Positions 19,301-26,628 of a stretch of DNA of 64,000 nucleotides are shown piece after piece. The translations under genes and the position numbers were made by a program. Each line of letters begins with the position of its first letter. Position 1 is the stretch's first letter. The notes beneath the pieces are model-generated. The model saw only the letters and a list, made by a program, of their open reading frames with translations, was not told the origin of the DNA and searched no databases. This stretch comes from an uncultured Muribaculaceae bacterium (GTDB lineage Bacteria; Bacteroidota; Bacteroidia; Bacteroidales; Muribaculaceae): NCBI GenBank assembly GCA_910584545.1, contig CAJUBC010000006.1:1-64000 (forward strand). Reading direction: 5' to 3'.

Positions 19301-19915
19301 ATCCTCGTGCTCGATACCGAGGTTTATTCCAATACCGGCGGTCAGAGCTCCAAGTCGACCCCGATCGGTGCCATCGCAAAGTTCGCCGCCGCCGGCAAAC
19401 GCATCCGTAAGAAGGATCTCGGACTCATGGCCACCACATACGGTTATGTATACGTGGCCCAGATTGCCATGGGCGCCGACCAGGCCCAGACCCTCAAGGC
19501 CATCCGCGAGGCCGAGGCTTACGACGGCCCCTCGCTCGTGATCGCTTACTCTCCCTGCATCAACCACGGTATCAAGAAGGGTATGGGTCACAGCCAGGCC
19601 GAGGAACGCGACGCAGTCGACTGCGGATACTGGCATCTCTGGCGTTATAATCCCGAGCTTGAGAACAAGGGCGAGAATCCCTTCTCGCTCGATAGCAAGG
19701 AGCCTGACTGGGATAAGTTCTACGACTTCCTCAAGGGTGAGGTGCGCTTTGCATCGCTCTACAAGACGTATCCTCAGGAAGCCGAGGAACTCTTCAAGGC
19801 CGCGAGAGACAATGCCCGGTGGCGTTATAACAACTACAAGCGTCTCGCAGCCCAGAACTGGGGTGTCGATCCTGAGATGACACCCGAAGAAATCGAGCTC
19901 CGCAAGCAGGACTGA
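16316..19915 (+). CDS. nifJ: Pyruvate:ferredoxin (flavodoxin) oxidoreductase, single-chain
   Basis: 1199 residues, the full length of the single-chain enzyme with fused alpha, gamma, delta and beta domains. N-terminus: [27 protein letters not shown] (pyruvate and TPP domain I). Two ferredoxin-type clusters: [16 protein letters not shown] (from residue 690) and [16 protein letters not shown] (from 748). A further cluster Cys pair lies in CSGCGETP (818). The TPP-binding segment [12 protein letters not shown] is near residue 970, with [14 protein letters not shown] after it. Reaction: pyruvate plus CoA to acetyl-CoA, CO2 and reduced ferredoxin, the anaerobic route in gut Bacteroidales. The gene stands alone between its own leader and a strong terminator. 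Codon use looks highly optimised, fitting high expression. Confidence 0.96.
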   Translation: [1199 protein letters not shown]

Positions 19916-19932
19916 TGCTGGCGTAAGACTTA

Positions 19933-19987
19933 ATGACAGATAAAAAGAGAGCCTCCTTTCGCGGGAGGCTCTCTTTTTATCTGTCAT
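19933..19987. terminator. Bidirectional intrinsic terminator
   Basis: Perfect 24-bp inverted repeat (19933-19956 with 19964-19987) around a 7-base loop; the GC-rich core GAGAGCCTCC/GGAGGCTCTC is flanked by an A-run on one side and a T-run on the other, so it works in both directions. It separates the convergent nifJ and SIMPL genes. Confidence 0.93.
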
Positions 19988-20000
19988 TTTGTCGTATGTG

Positions 20001-20750
20001 TCAGTCTTTCAGGTAGTACTCGATGGTCGAGACTACACGTACCTTCTTAATGGAGGGGGTGTACTGGTCGCGGTCCTCGATGGAGAACTGTCCCTGGGAA
20101 GCGGATTTTATCTTGCCCAGGCGGCTATCCGAGTCCTCGGCGAATTTCTGCGCCGCCTTGCGGGCGTTCTTCGTGGCATCCGCCACCATGTCCGGCTTGA
20201 TCTGGTTCAGCTCCGTGAATTCATACAGCGTCTGGTAGTTGTAGTCGCCGGCGACAATCGCGATTCCCTGCTGCATCAGCTCGGTCTGCTTGTTCATCAG
20301 CTTCTGGATCTTGGCTACCTGCGAGGATGTCACCACCACGACTGTCGTGACGTTGTAGCGGTAGGGAGGCGGGGTGCCCCCATAGTTGTCGGCCTGCATG
20401 TCCTGAACCTTCGGGGCGTTCACCTGGAACTCTTTGTCGGTTATGCCGTTCTTCTTCAGGAAGTTTACGATGGCATCATCCGTGCTCGACACCTGACTGT
20501 AGATCTGCGTCAGGTCGTTGCCCACAATCTTGCTTACTATCGGCCATGTCACCTTGTTGGCGTTCACCTCTCTCTCGCTGAGTCCGCGGACTGTCACGAC
20601 GCGGGAGTTCGAGGAGATCTGGCCGAAGCCATTGCGGATGCATATGCCTAACAGGAGGAGACCGATCGCTATGAAGATTGCCGGCATCCAGGAATTCACG
20701 GCCCTGATGGGACAGGACTTTTCTACCCGAGTGTTTTCTTCGTTTTTCAT
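20001..20750 (-). CDS. SIMPL-domain (DUF541) membrane-anchored protein
   Basis: 249 residues. A hydrophobic segment at about 22-42 (WMPAIFIAIGLLLLGICI) anchors the N-terminus; the rest is a SIMPL/DUF541 domain (SRVVTVRGLSEREVNANKVTWPI; YRYNVTTVVVVTSSQVAKIQKLM; KNARKAAQKFAEDSDSRLGKIKSASQGQFSI; ending VRVVSTIEYYLKD). This family covers periplasmic proteins such as BP26 and E. coli YggE, linked to oxidative stress, but the biochemical role is unknown. It is a single gene, convergent to nifJ through a shared terminator and divergent from pheS with 99 bases between starts. Confidence 0.85.
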   Translation of the reverse strand: MKNEENTRVEKSCPIRAVNSWMPAIFIAIGLLLLGICIRNGFGQISSNSRVVTVRGLSEREVNANKVTWPIVSKIVGNDLTQIYSQVSSTDDAIVNFLKKNGITDKEFQVNAPKVQDMQADNYGGTPPPYRYNVTTVVVVTSSQVAKIQKLMNKQTELMQQGIAIVAGDYNYQTLYEFTELNQIKPDMVADATKNARKAAQKFAEDSDSRLGKIKSASQGQFSIEDRDQYTPSIKKVRVVSTIEYYLKD

Positions 20751-20820
20751 ATTCCTATTATTTTGAAGTGAAATTTAACCTTATAACGCTCCCCGGTGTA
20801 CATTTATCAAAAAAATTTAG

Positions 20821-20828
20821 TAAATTTG
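20821..20828 (+). promoter_or_regulatory. pheS promoter -7 box
   Basis: TAAATTTG matches the Bacteroidales -7 consensus 21 bases before the pheS ATG; no clear TTTG sits 19-21 bases further upstream. The expected leader is only about 15 bases, too short for a tRNA-dependent attenuator of pheS. Confidence 0.5.
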
Positions 20829-20849
20829 CGGTTCAAACGCGAAATAATT

Positions 20850-21875
20850 ATGCTTGACAAGATAAAGGCTCTCCGCGAGGAGATAAACGCTGCCATTGCA
20901 TCCGACATGGAAGCGGTGGAGCAGCTGCGCATCAAATATCTGAGTAAGAAAGGTCTCGTGTCGGCTCTTATGGCCGACTTCCGTTCCGTTCCGGCTGACC
21001 AGAAACGCGAGGTTGGACAGAAAATCAACGAGTTGAAGACTTTTGCAACTGAAAAGATCAATTCCCTGCGTGACGCGTTCCTTCTCAAGGAGGATGATTC
21101 ATGCGATGAACTCGACCTCACCAGGACCGCTTCGCCCGAACAGCTCGGCACCCGTCATCCGCTGTCTGTGGTGCGCAACGAGATACTGCGCATCTTCGCC
21201 GGCATGGGCTTCACCATAGCGGAAGGCCCCGAGATCGAGGATGACTGGCACGTGTTTGAAAGTCTCAATTTCCCGCCGGACCATCCCGCCCGCGACATGC
21301 AGGACACTTTCTTCATCTCGCGCGACCCGTCAGACGTGCTTCTCCGCACCCACACCTCTTCGGTGCAGACCCGCGTTATGGAACGCACCCAGCCTCCGAT
21401 CCGAATCGTATGTCCGGGCCGTGTGTACCGTAACGAGGCGATATCGGCGCGTGCCCACTGCTTCTTCCACCAGGTGGAGGGCCTTTACATCGACCGCAAT
21501 GTGTCGTTCGTCGACCTCAAGCAGGTCCTTCTCGGATTCGCGACGCGCATGTTCGGCCCCGACACCAAGATCCGTCTCCGTCCCTCCTACTTCCCCTTTA
21601 CCGAACCATCGGCGGAGATGGACATCTCCTGCGACATCTGCGGCGGCAAAGGCTGCGCGCTCTGCAAGGGAACCGGTTGGGTGGAGATTCTCGGCTGCGG
21701 TATGGTCGATCCCAACGTGCTTGAGGCCTGCGGTATAGATCCCGATGTCTACACCGGCTACGCATTCGGCATGGGAGTGGAGCGGATCGCCAACCTGAAA
21801 TACAAGGTAAAGGACCTGCGCCTCTTCAGCGAGAACGATATCCGATTCCTGCGCGAATTCGAATCCGCTCATTGA
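20850..21875 (+). CDS. pheS: Phenylalanyl-tRNA synthetase alpha subunit
   Basis: 341 residues from ATG 20850; a longer in-frame reading from 20796 would include the promoter and is rejected. The product begins MLDKIKALREEINAAIASDMEAVEQLRIKYLSKKGLV (the N-terminal coiled coil that contacts tRNA) and carries class II motifs: HPLSVVRNEI, FPPDHPARDMQDTFFI, LLRTHTSSVQ, PGRVYRNEAISARAHCFFHQVEG and PSYFPFTEPSAEMDI, GMGVERIANLKY (motif 3). A Cys-rich insert (CDICGGKGCALCKGTGW) near residues 264-280 looks like a metal-binding knuckle, as seen in many bacterial PheS. The pheT gene is not adjacent. Location: cytosol, as alpha2beta2 with PheT. Confidence 0.96.
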   Translation: MLDKIKALREEINAAIASDMEAVEQLRIKYLSKKGLVSALMADFRSVPADQKREVGQKINELKTFATEKINSLRDAFLLKEDDSCDELDLTRTASPEQLGTRHPLSVVRNEILRIFAGMGFTIAEGPEIEDDWHVFESLNFPPDHPARDMQDTFFISRDPSDVLLRTHTSSVQTRVMERTQPPIRIVCPGRVYRNEAISARAHCFFHQVEGLYIDRNVSFVDLKQVLLGFATRMFGPDTKIRLRPSYFPFTEPSAEMDISCDICGGKGCALCKGTGWVEILGCGMVDPNVLEACGIDPDVYTGYAFGMGVERIANLKYKVKDLRLFSENDIRFLREFESAH

Positions 21876-21908
21876 TCGCGGCTCTGACGTTAAATCTAAT
21901 TATAATTA

Positions 21909-21948
21909 AAGCGCGGGTATCGCTGTCGCGGTTTCCGCGCTTCTTTTT
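21909..21948 (+). terminator. Terminator after pheS
   Basis: AAGCGCGG (21909-21916) pairs perfectly with CCGCGCTT (21935-21942) around an 18-base loop and is followed by CTTTTT. It ends the pheS transcript 10 bases before nth, so nth transcription probably depends on readthrough or on an unseen promoter. Confidence 0.7.
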
Positions 21949-21957
21949 GACTTTGCT

Positions 21958-22599
21958 ATGACCATAAGGCAGAGATATGAAGGAATCCTGAGGATTTTTC
22001 AGGAAACAATGCCTGATGCCGCGACGGAGCTGCATTATGACACACCGTTCCATCTGTTGCTGGCTGTGATTCTGTCGGCACAGTGTACCGACAAGCGCAT
22101 CAACATGGTGACGCCGGCGCTATTCGAGCGCTTTCCCGATCCGGCGTCGCTGGCGGCGGCGAGCGAAGAAGAGGTATATGGATACATCAAGAGCGTGACC
22201 TTCCCCAACAACAAGACGCGGGCCATCATCAAGGCCGCCCGGATGATAGAGAAAGACTTCGGGGGAGAGCTCCCGTCCGATATCGACAATCTGATCAAGT
22301 TGCCGGGTGTTGGGCGCAAGACAGCCAACGTGATGCTGGCGGTAGTCTGGAACAAGGCCGCGATGGCTGTCGACACCCATGTATTCAGGGTCAGCAACCG
22401 GCTGGGACTGACGAACAACTCGAAGACCCCGCTCGAGACCGAGCGCACCCTTATGCGCCACATCCCGGAAGAGCTGGTCTCGACCGCCCATCACTGGCTG
22501 ATCCTGCACGGCCGCTACATCTGCAAAGCGCGCCGCCCCGACTGCCCGAACTGCCCCCTCACCTCCTACTGCAAGACCTTCGAGGGCACCGGCCGATAA
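21958..22599 (+). CDS. nth: Endonuclease III (DNA glycosylase/AP lyase)
   Basis: 213 residues, the normal length. The helix-hairpin-helix is LPGVGRKTANV (115-125) with catalytic Lys121, followed by VDTHVFRVSNRLGL with catalytic Asp139; the C-terminal 4Fe-4S cluster has the C-x6-C-x2-C-x5-C pattern (CKARRPDCPNCPLTSYC). Function: removal of oxidised pyrimidines and AP-site cleavage in base excision repair. Nothing unusual in the coding part. The stop is followed within about 20 bases by the repeat block that precedes the RAYT gene. Confidence 0.96.
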   Translation: MTIRQRYEGILRIFQETMPDAATELHYDTPFHLLLAVILSAQCTDKRINMVTPALFERFPDPASLAAASEEEVYGYIKSVTFPNNKTRAIIKAARMIEKDFGGELPSDIDNLIKLPGVGRKTANVMLAVVWNKAAMAVDTHVFRVSNRLGLTNNSKTPLETERTLMRHIPEELVSTAHHWLILHGRYICKARRPDCPNCPLTSYCKTFEGTGR

Positions 22600-22616
22600 G
22601 CCGCGAGCAAAGCCCG

Positions 22617-22798
22617 CGGCACCGAACCGCCATCCGGCTGCCCGGCTGCCTTCTCCGGCTCTGCCCGGCTGCCTTCTCCAGCTCTGCCCGGCTGCCTTCT
22701 CCGGCTCTGCCCGGCTGCTTGCGGCTTTCTTCGGTGAGGCTTTGCCGCGCAGCTTTGGCTGCCGGATGGCGGTTCAGTGCCGGCGGCTTAGCCGCCGG
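22617..22798. repeat. REP-like inverted arms enclosing a 23-bp tandem repeat
   Basis: Left arm 22617-22638 and right arm 22761-22782 are reverse complements at 21 of 22 positions (core GAACCGCCATCCGGC and GCCGGATGGCGGTTC). Between them, a 23-bp unit starting CTGCCCGGCTGCCTTCTCC is repeated at 22638, 22661, 22684 and partly at 22707. Next to the right arm is a short perfect hairpin CCGGCGGC-TTA-GCCGCCGG (22780-22798); a weaker one, CCGCG/CGCGG, lies at 22601-22619. The block lies directly before the RAYT-like gene. Confidence 0.85.
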
Positions 22799-22855
22799 TT
22801 TGCCCGGCTTTGCTGCAGGGATGCCCCGGCTTTGCGCTTTTTCTCTCCCTTGCTC

Positions 22856-22886
22856 TTGCTTTTTTCGCTTTTTGTGCTTATTTTTG
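22856..22886 (+). promoter_or_regulatory. Promoter of the RAYT-like gene
   Basis: TTG at 22856-22858, 20-base spacer, TATTTTTG at 22879-22886 (exact TAnnTTTG). The start site would be about 20 bases before the ATG at 22915. The gene therefore seems to be expressed from its own promoter, not by readthrough from nth. Confidence 0.55.
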
Positions 22887-22914
22887 CCCGAAATCTTGGT
22901 AATTGTTTGTGTTT

Positions 22915-23880
22915 ATGAGTGATGGCGAGGTCCGGTATCAGGTCAGGCCTAATCTTTTGCGGAGGGCTAATTGGCATGACTATACTTCCAGGTGCATCTA
23001 TATGATCACGCTGGTAAAGTCTCCGCATGTCCCTGAGCTCGCTTCCATCATCCACCCTTCTCCGGATATTTACCGCTCCGAGCGCACCGAGGCCGGACTG
23101 GTGGCTTCCCGCTTTCTTGAGTCGATGTTCAGGTTTCATGAGGCGTTGAAGGTCTGGAAGTATGTCGTGATGCCGGACCATGTCCATTTTGAGCTGTTCG
23201 TCGAGCGTGAGCTTCCTTATCCTGTCGGCCGGTTTATCGGCGAGTTGAAGGCATCCTGCACTACCGCCTGGCGCGAGCGGACAGGTCGCGGCGAGCCTTT
23301 CTTCAGCCCCGGTTTCCATGATAGGATTGTGTCGCATCAGGGGCAGGCCGCCATTCTGCGGAAATATATTGCCGACAATCCCCGTCGCCTCTGGATAAAG
23401 CGCCATAATCCGGATCTGTTCATGCGCCGCCATCGCCTCTCTATCGCCGGTCAGGAATATGAGGCTATCGGCAATATCTTTCTCCTTGACGATATGGATC
23501 TGCAGGCAGTGCGTATAAGCCGGCGCTTCTCGCCGGAGGAACTGCGCGGGCGCAAGCTCTGCTGGCTGCGCACCATAGAGAACGGCGGAGTCCTCGTCTC
23601 GCCGTTCATCAGCGCTGCCGAAAAGCGGGTCCGTGATTATGCCTTCGCCAATGACGGGCGGCTGATACTGATAGAGCAGAATGGATTCAGCCCGCGCTAT
23701 AAGCCAACAGGCCAGTATTTCGATTTGTGCGCGGCGGGGCGGTTGCTGATGATCGCTCCGGTGGAATACAGCACAGCTAAAATCGAGCTTACGCGCGACT
23801 GGTGTCTGCGCCATAACGGACTCGCGGAGCAGATAGCGGCGCGAAACTGCCGGCTAACCGGCGAGGTAGGCTTTGTATGA
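22915..23880 (+). CDS. RAYT-like Y1 (IS200-type HUH) transposase
   Basis: 321 residues from ATG 22915 (an in-frame TTG at 22903 is less likely). The N-terminal half is a Y1 transposase domain: CIYMITLVK strand, the HUH pair in MPDHVHFELFV (His89 and His91), and a catalytic-type tyrosine in RKYIADNPRRL (Tyr151), matching the YIxxNPxRA pattern of REP-associated tyrosine transposases. About 150 residues follow (from HNPDLFMRRHRLSIAGQEYEAIGNIFLL) without a recognisable domain, longer than classical RAYTs of about 150-200 residues. Unlike IS200, no second copy, target duplication or transposon ends are visible; instead there is a palindromic repeat block upstream. A domesticated single-copy RAYT is the most likely identity. 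Its 3' end overlaps the convergent DoxX-like gene by 27 bases. Confidence 0.82.
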   Translation: MSDGEVRYQVRPNLLRRANWHDYTSRCIYMITLVKSPHVPELASIIHPSPDIYRSERTEAGLVASRFLESMFRFHEALKVWKYVVMPDHVHFELFVERELPYPVGRFIGELKASCTTAWRERTGRGEPFFSPGFHDRIVSHQGQAAILRKYIADNPRRLWIKRHNPDLFMRRHRLSIAGQEYEAIGNIFLLDDMDLQAVRISRRFSPEELRGRKLCWLRTIENGGVLVSPFISAAEKRVRDYAFANDGRLILIEQNGFSPRYKPTGQYFDLCAAGRLLMIAPVEYSTAKIELTRDWCLRHNGLAEQIAARNCRLTGEVGFV

Positions 23881-24411
23881 CATGGCTTCGCGCCGCGTGG
23901 CGGGGCGCTCTTTGCGCGCGGGGCGTTTGCTCATCAGCGCGTCGAGGCTGAAGAGGCCCGGTCCGGCTATGGCTACCGTCGCGTAGAGGAGCGCGGAGAG
24001 GATGGCGGTCTCGTCGAGGGCTCCGGCGAGTACTGCCACTATCGCCTGTCGGGCGGCTATGACGGTTGCGGCCGTATTGACCGGACGCGTCATGAATCCG
24101 ATTATGGTGGAGGCTCCGGCTGCTATGGCCACTATCGCGGGAAAAGTCATGCCTCCGGTCGATGCGAAGAGAGCGACGGCGATGAGGATGCTTCCGACCA
24201 CCAACCGGATGACAAGCATTTTCTTTGAGGAAGACTTACCGGTCTTTGGTCCGACACCAAGCAGAAACTGAGCTACGGGCAAAGCACGGGGAGTTGCGGA
24301 GGTGGTGGCCAGTATGCGGCGCCCCAGAGTGCCTGGAGCGAGACTGGCCTCAAGCATCGACCCGAGGGTTTTCTGCGCGGGATTCACTGATATCACTTTC
24401 GCTCTGTTCAT
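23854..24411 (-). CDS. DoxX-like integral membrane protein
   Basis: 185 residues. Four hydrophobic segments (MLVIRLVVGSILIAVALFAS; MTFPAIVAIAAGASTIIGFM; ARQAIVAVLAGAL; LYATVAIAGPGLFSLDALM); the last ends with GPGLFSLDALM, close to the GPGRxSLDALL signature of DoxX family proteins. The polar N-terminal 60 residues (QKTLGSMLEASLAPGTLG...) are an extension before the first membrane segment. DoxX proteins are small membrane proteins tied to thiol or redox stress in some bacteria; the role here is unknown. The gene is convergent with, and overlaps by 27 bases, the RAYT-like gene. No promoter box was found in the 180 bases before it. Confidence 0.65.
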   Translation of the reverse strand: MNRAKVISVNPAQKTLGSMLEASLAPGTLGRRILATTSATPRALPVAQFLLGVGPKTGKSSSKKMLVIRLVVGSILIAVALFASTGGMTFPAIVAIAAGASTIIGFMTRPVNTAATVIAARQAIVAVLAGALDETAILSALLYATVAIAGPGLFSLDALMSKRPARKERPATRREAMSYKAYLAG

Positions 24412-24595
24412 AACTTAGTGGTTTTTTAGCCGATTATACGACTTATCAACAACTTGGGAGGGGTAATTGTTGCACCGAAAATAAAAAATTACCACTAAAA
24501 AATTCCATAATTACAAATTATTTCTTAAATTCGCGATAGGAACGCCGGGCAAGCCCCATTCAGCGTGTCCGGTCGCTAAGACCCCTTCCCATAAA

Positions 24596-25222
24596 ATGAA
24601 AAGAACAGGAAAACTATATTTCAGGTACGGCACGATGGGCTCGGCAAAGACTGCCCTGCTGCTCACCACTGCATATAACTTCGAGGAACGCGGCATAGCG
24701 TACAAGTGCTTCAAGCCGGTGGTCGACACCCGCGACAGGAAGAATGTGATACGCAGCCGTATCGGCATAGAGCGCGAGTGCTCCTGGATCTACTCCGACA
24801 GCAATCTCTACGACATGATCCGCGAGATAGCCCGGAATTCCGGCACCCTGCCGGAGTGGGTGCTCGTCGATGAGGCGCAGTTCCTCAGCGCGGCGCAGGT
24901 CGATGAACTTGCCCGGGCCGTGGATGATTTCGGCATCAACGTGATCTGTTACGGCCTGCGCACGGATTTCCGTACCAATCTTTTCGAGGGTTCCCGGCGC
25001 CTTTTCGAGATTGCCGACACCATCGACGAGGTTAAGTCCACCTGTACATGCGGACGCAAGACTATAGTCAACGCCCGGGTCAATTCGCGGGGCGAGATCA
25101 TCACCGAGGGAGAGGTCGTGGAGATAGGCGGCAACGACAAGTATGTGGCCGTATGCCGCAACTGCTGGCGCAATAAGAGGATTGAGCAGATGCGAAACGG
25201 ACAGCTGCCGCTCAATGTCTGA
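24596..25222 (+). CDS. tdk: Thymidine kinase (type II)
   Basis: 208 residues. P-loop GTMGSAKT (12-19), Walker B VDEAQFL (91-97, catalytic Glu93 in DEAQF), zinc-finger cysteines in CTCG and CRNCWRNK, with the lasso segment between. Reaction: ATP-dependent phosphorylation of thymidine, salvage pathway, cytosol. A TAAATTCG near 24526 is a possible weak -7 box. The upstream 180 bases also hold GGTAATT and AATTACC arms. The gene is followed after 61 bases by the CyuA-like gene on the same strand. Confidence 0.94.
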   Translation: MKRTGKLYFRYGTMGSAKTALLLTTAYNFEERGIAYKCFKPVVDTRDRKNVIRSRIGIERECSWIYSDSNLYDMIREIARNSGTLPEWVLVDEAQFLSAAQVDELARAVDDFGINVICYGLRTDFRTNLFEGSRRLFEIADTIDEVKSTCTCGRKTIVNARVNSRGEIITEGEVVEIGGNDKYVAVCRNCWRNKRIEQMRNGQLPLNV

Positions 25223-25283
25223 TTTTGATTTTTGAATTATAATTGCTGATTGCAAATTACTAATTGATAATAAGATCTATATC

Positions 25284-26558
25284 ATGAAAGAAGAACAGAT
25301 AGACAGTATAATCAGGCTGATCAAGCGGGAAGTGGTTCCTGCCATCGGCTGCACCGAGCCGGCGGCGGTCTCGCTGTGCGTGGCAAAGGCAACCGAGACC
25401 CTCGGAAAACGTCCCGAGAAGATAAATCTCAGACTCAGCGGGAACATCATCAAGAACGCCATGGGAGTAGGCATCCCGGGCACCGGCATGATCGGTCTGC
25501 CGATTGCGGTGGCTCTCGGCGCTCTTGTCGGTAAGTCGGAATATGGCCTTGAGGTGCTTCGTGATGTAGACAGCGCTGCCATAGAGGCCGGCAGACAGTA
25601 TATCGCCGAAGACCGGATACGGATCGATCACCACAAGAATCCCCCGTCAATCCTTCATATAGAGGTCGAGGCTGAGGCTGATGGCCATAAGGCCTTTGCC
25701 GTCATATCCGGCTCCCATACCAATTTCATCCGCATCGAGAAGGATGGCGAGGTTCTCTTCGAGAAGAGCTGCGATCAGGCTGCTGCCGGCGAGTGCGACG
25801 AGGAACTCAACGAGGCTGCGGTATATGAATTCGCGACAACCGCGCCCATTGAGAAAATCCGCTTCATCCTCGAGGCTGCGACAATGAACCGTCATGCCGC
25901 TGAACTGGCCCTCAACAAGAATTTCGGTCACTGTCTCGGAAGTGTGATCCGCAGCGATGGGCGCCGCATTTTCGGCGATACACCCCTTGAGAGAATCATT
26001 TCGACGACATCAGCCGCATGCGACGCCCGCATGGGGGGCGCGCCGGTGGCCGTTATGTCGAACTCCGGCTCCGGCAACCAGGGAATCACCACCACTCTCC
26101 CCGTGGCCTGCTATGCCGAGGAGATCGGTGCCGATGACGATACACTCGCCCGCGCCCTTATCCTCAGCCATCTCACCAGCATCTACATCAAGCAGAGCCT
26201 CGGACGCCTTTCGGGCCTCTGCGGATGCGTCACCGCCTCCACCGGTGCGGCCGCCGGTGTAACCTGGCTCATGGGCGGCAAATATGACGAGGTATGCGCA
26301 GCCATCAAGAACATGGTGGCAAATCTGACCGGCATGATATGCGACGGTGCCAAGCCCGCGTGTGCCATGAAGATCGCCTCCGGGGTGTCTACCGCAATGA
26401 TGTCCGCCCTGCTTGCCATGAACGGCAAGTGCGTATCCTCGCAGGAAGGTATCGTGTGCGACGATATCGACACCACGATCCACAACCTTACCTCCATCGG
26501 CCGTGACGCCATGACTGAGACAGACCATCTTGTCCTCGACATCATGGTCAGCAAATAA
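25284..26558 (+). CDS. CyuA/YhaM-type L-cysteine desulfidase (UPF0597)
   Basis: 424 residues of the serine dehydratase alpha-like UPF0597 family. Signature regions: VVPAIGCTEPAAVSLCVAKA, RLSGNIIKNAMGVGIPGTGMIGLPIAVALGAL, SGSGNQGITTTLPV, GLCGCVTASTGAAAGVTWLMGG and MICDGAKPACAMKIASGV; the conserved cysteines are expected to bind a 4Fe-4S cluster. Known members degrade L-cysteine to pyruvate, ammonia and sulfide; some may act on serine, so substrate is an assignment by family. It is closed by a strong terminator at 26568-26610. Sulfide production would fit an anaerobic gut organism. Confidence 0.85.
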   Translation: MKEEQIDSIIRLIKREVVPAIGCTEPAAVSLCVAKATETLGKRPEKINLRLSGNIIKNAMGVGIPGTGMIGLPIAVALGALVGKSEYGLEVLRDVDSAAIEAGRQYIAEDRIRIDHHKNPPSILHIEVEAEADGHKAFAVISGSHTNFIRIEKDGEVLFEKSCDQAAAGECDEELNEAAVYEFATTAPIEKIRFILEAATMNRHAAELALNKNFGHCLGSVIRSDGRRIFGDTPLERIISTTSAACDARMGGAPVAVMSNSGSGNQGITTTLPVACYAEEIGADDDTLARALILSHLTSIYIKQSLGRLSGLCGCVTASTGAAAGVTWLMGGKYDEVCAAIKNMVANLTGMICDGAKPACAMKIASGVSTAMMSALLAMNGKCVSSQEGIVCDDIDTTIHNLTSIGRDAMTETDHLVLDIMVSK

Positions 26559-26567
26559 ATGAACCCT

Positions 26568-26610
26568 AAACGCGGAACGCGGGAAACCTTACCATGCGTT
26601 CCGCGTTTTT
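26568..26610 (+). terminator. Terminator after the CyuA-like gene
   Basis: AAACGCGGAACGC (26568-26580) pairs perfectly with GCGTTCCGCGTTT (26596-26608) around a 15-base loop and continues into TTTTT. TATATTTG at 26610-26617 follows at once and may be the -7 box of the next gene, whose ATG is at 26629. Confidence 0.9.
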
Positions 26611-26628
26611 ATATTTGAACGAATCCAG

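Noticed and set aside
18047..19987. 646-codon minus-strand frame opposite the pyruvate oxidoreductase
   Set aside because: Shadow of a highly codon-biased gene; the product is valine- and leucine-rich without domains.
22617..22798. CRISPR array
   Set aside because: The 23-bp repeats are contiguous without unique spacers, and no cas genes are near.
22083..22922. 279-codon frame covering nth and the repeat block
   Set aside because: Out-of-frame reading of nth that runs into the repeats; composition is low complexity.
23854..24411. Toxin or antitoxin gene beside the RAYT-like gene
   Set aside because: The sequence has four membrane segments and a DoxX-type C-terminal motif, which does not fit known toxin families.
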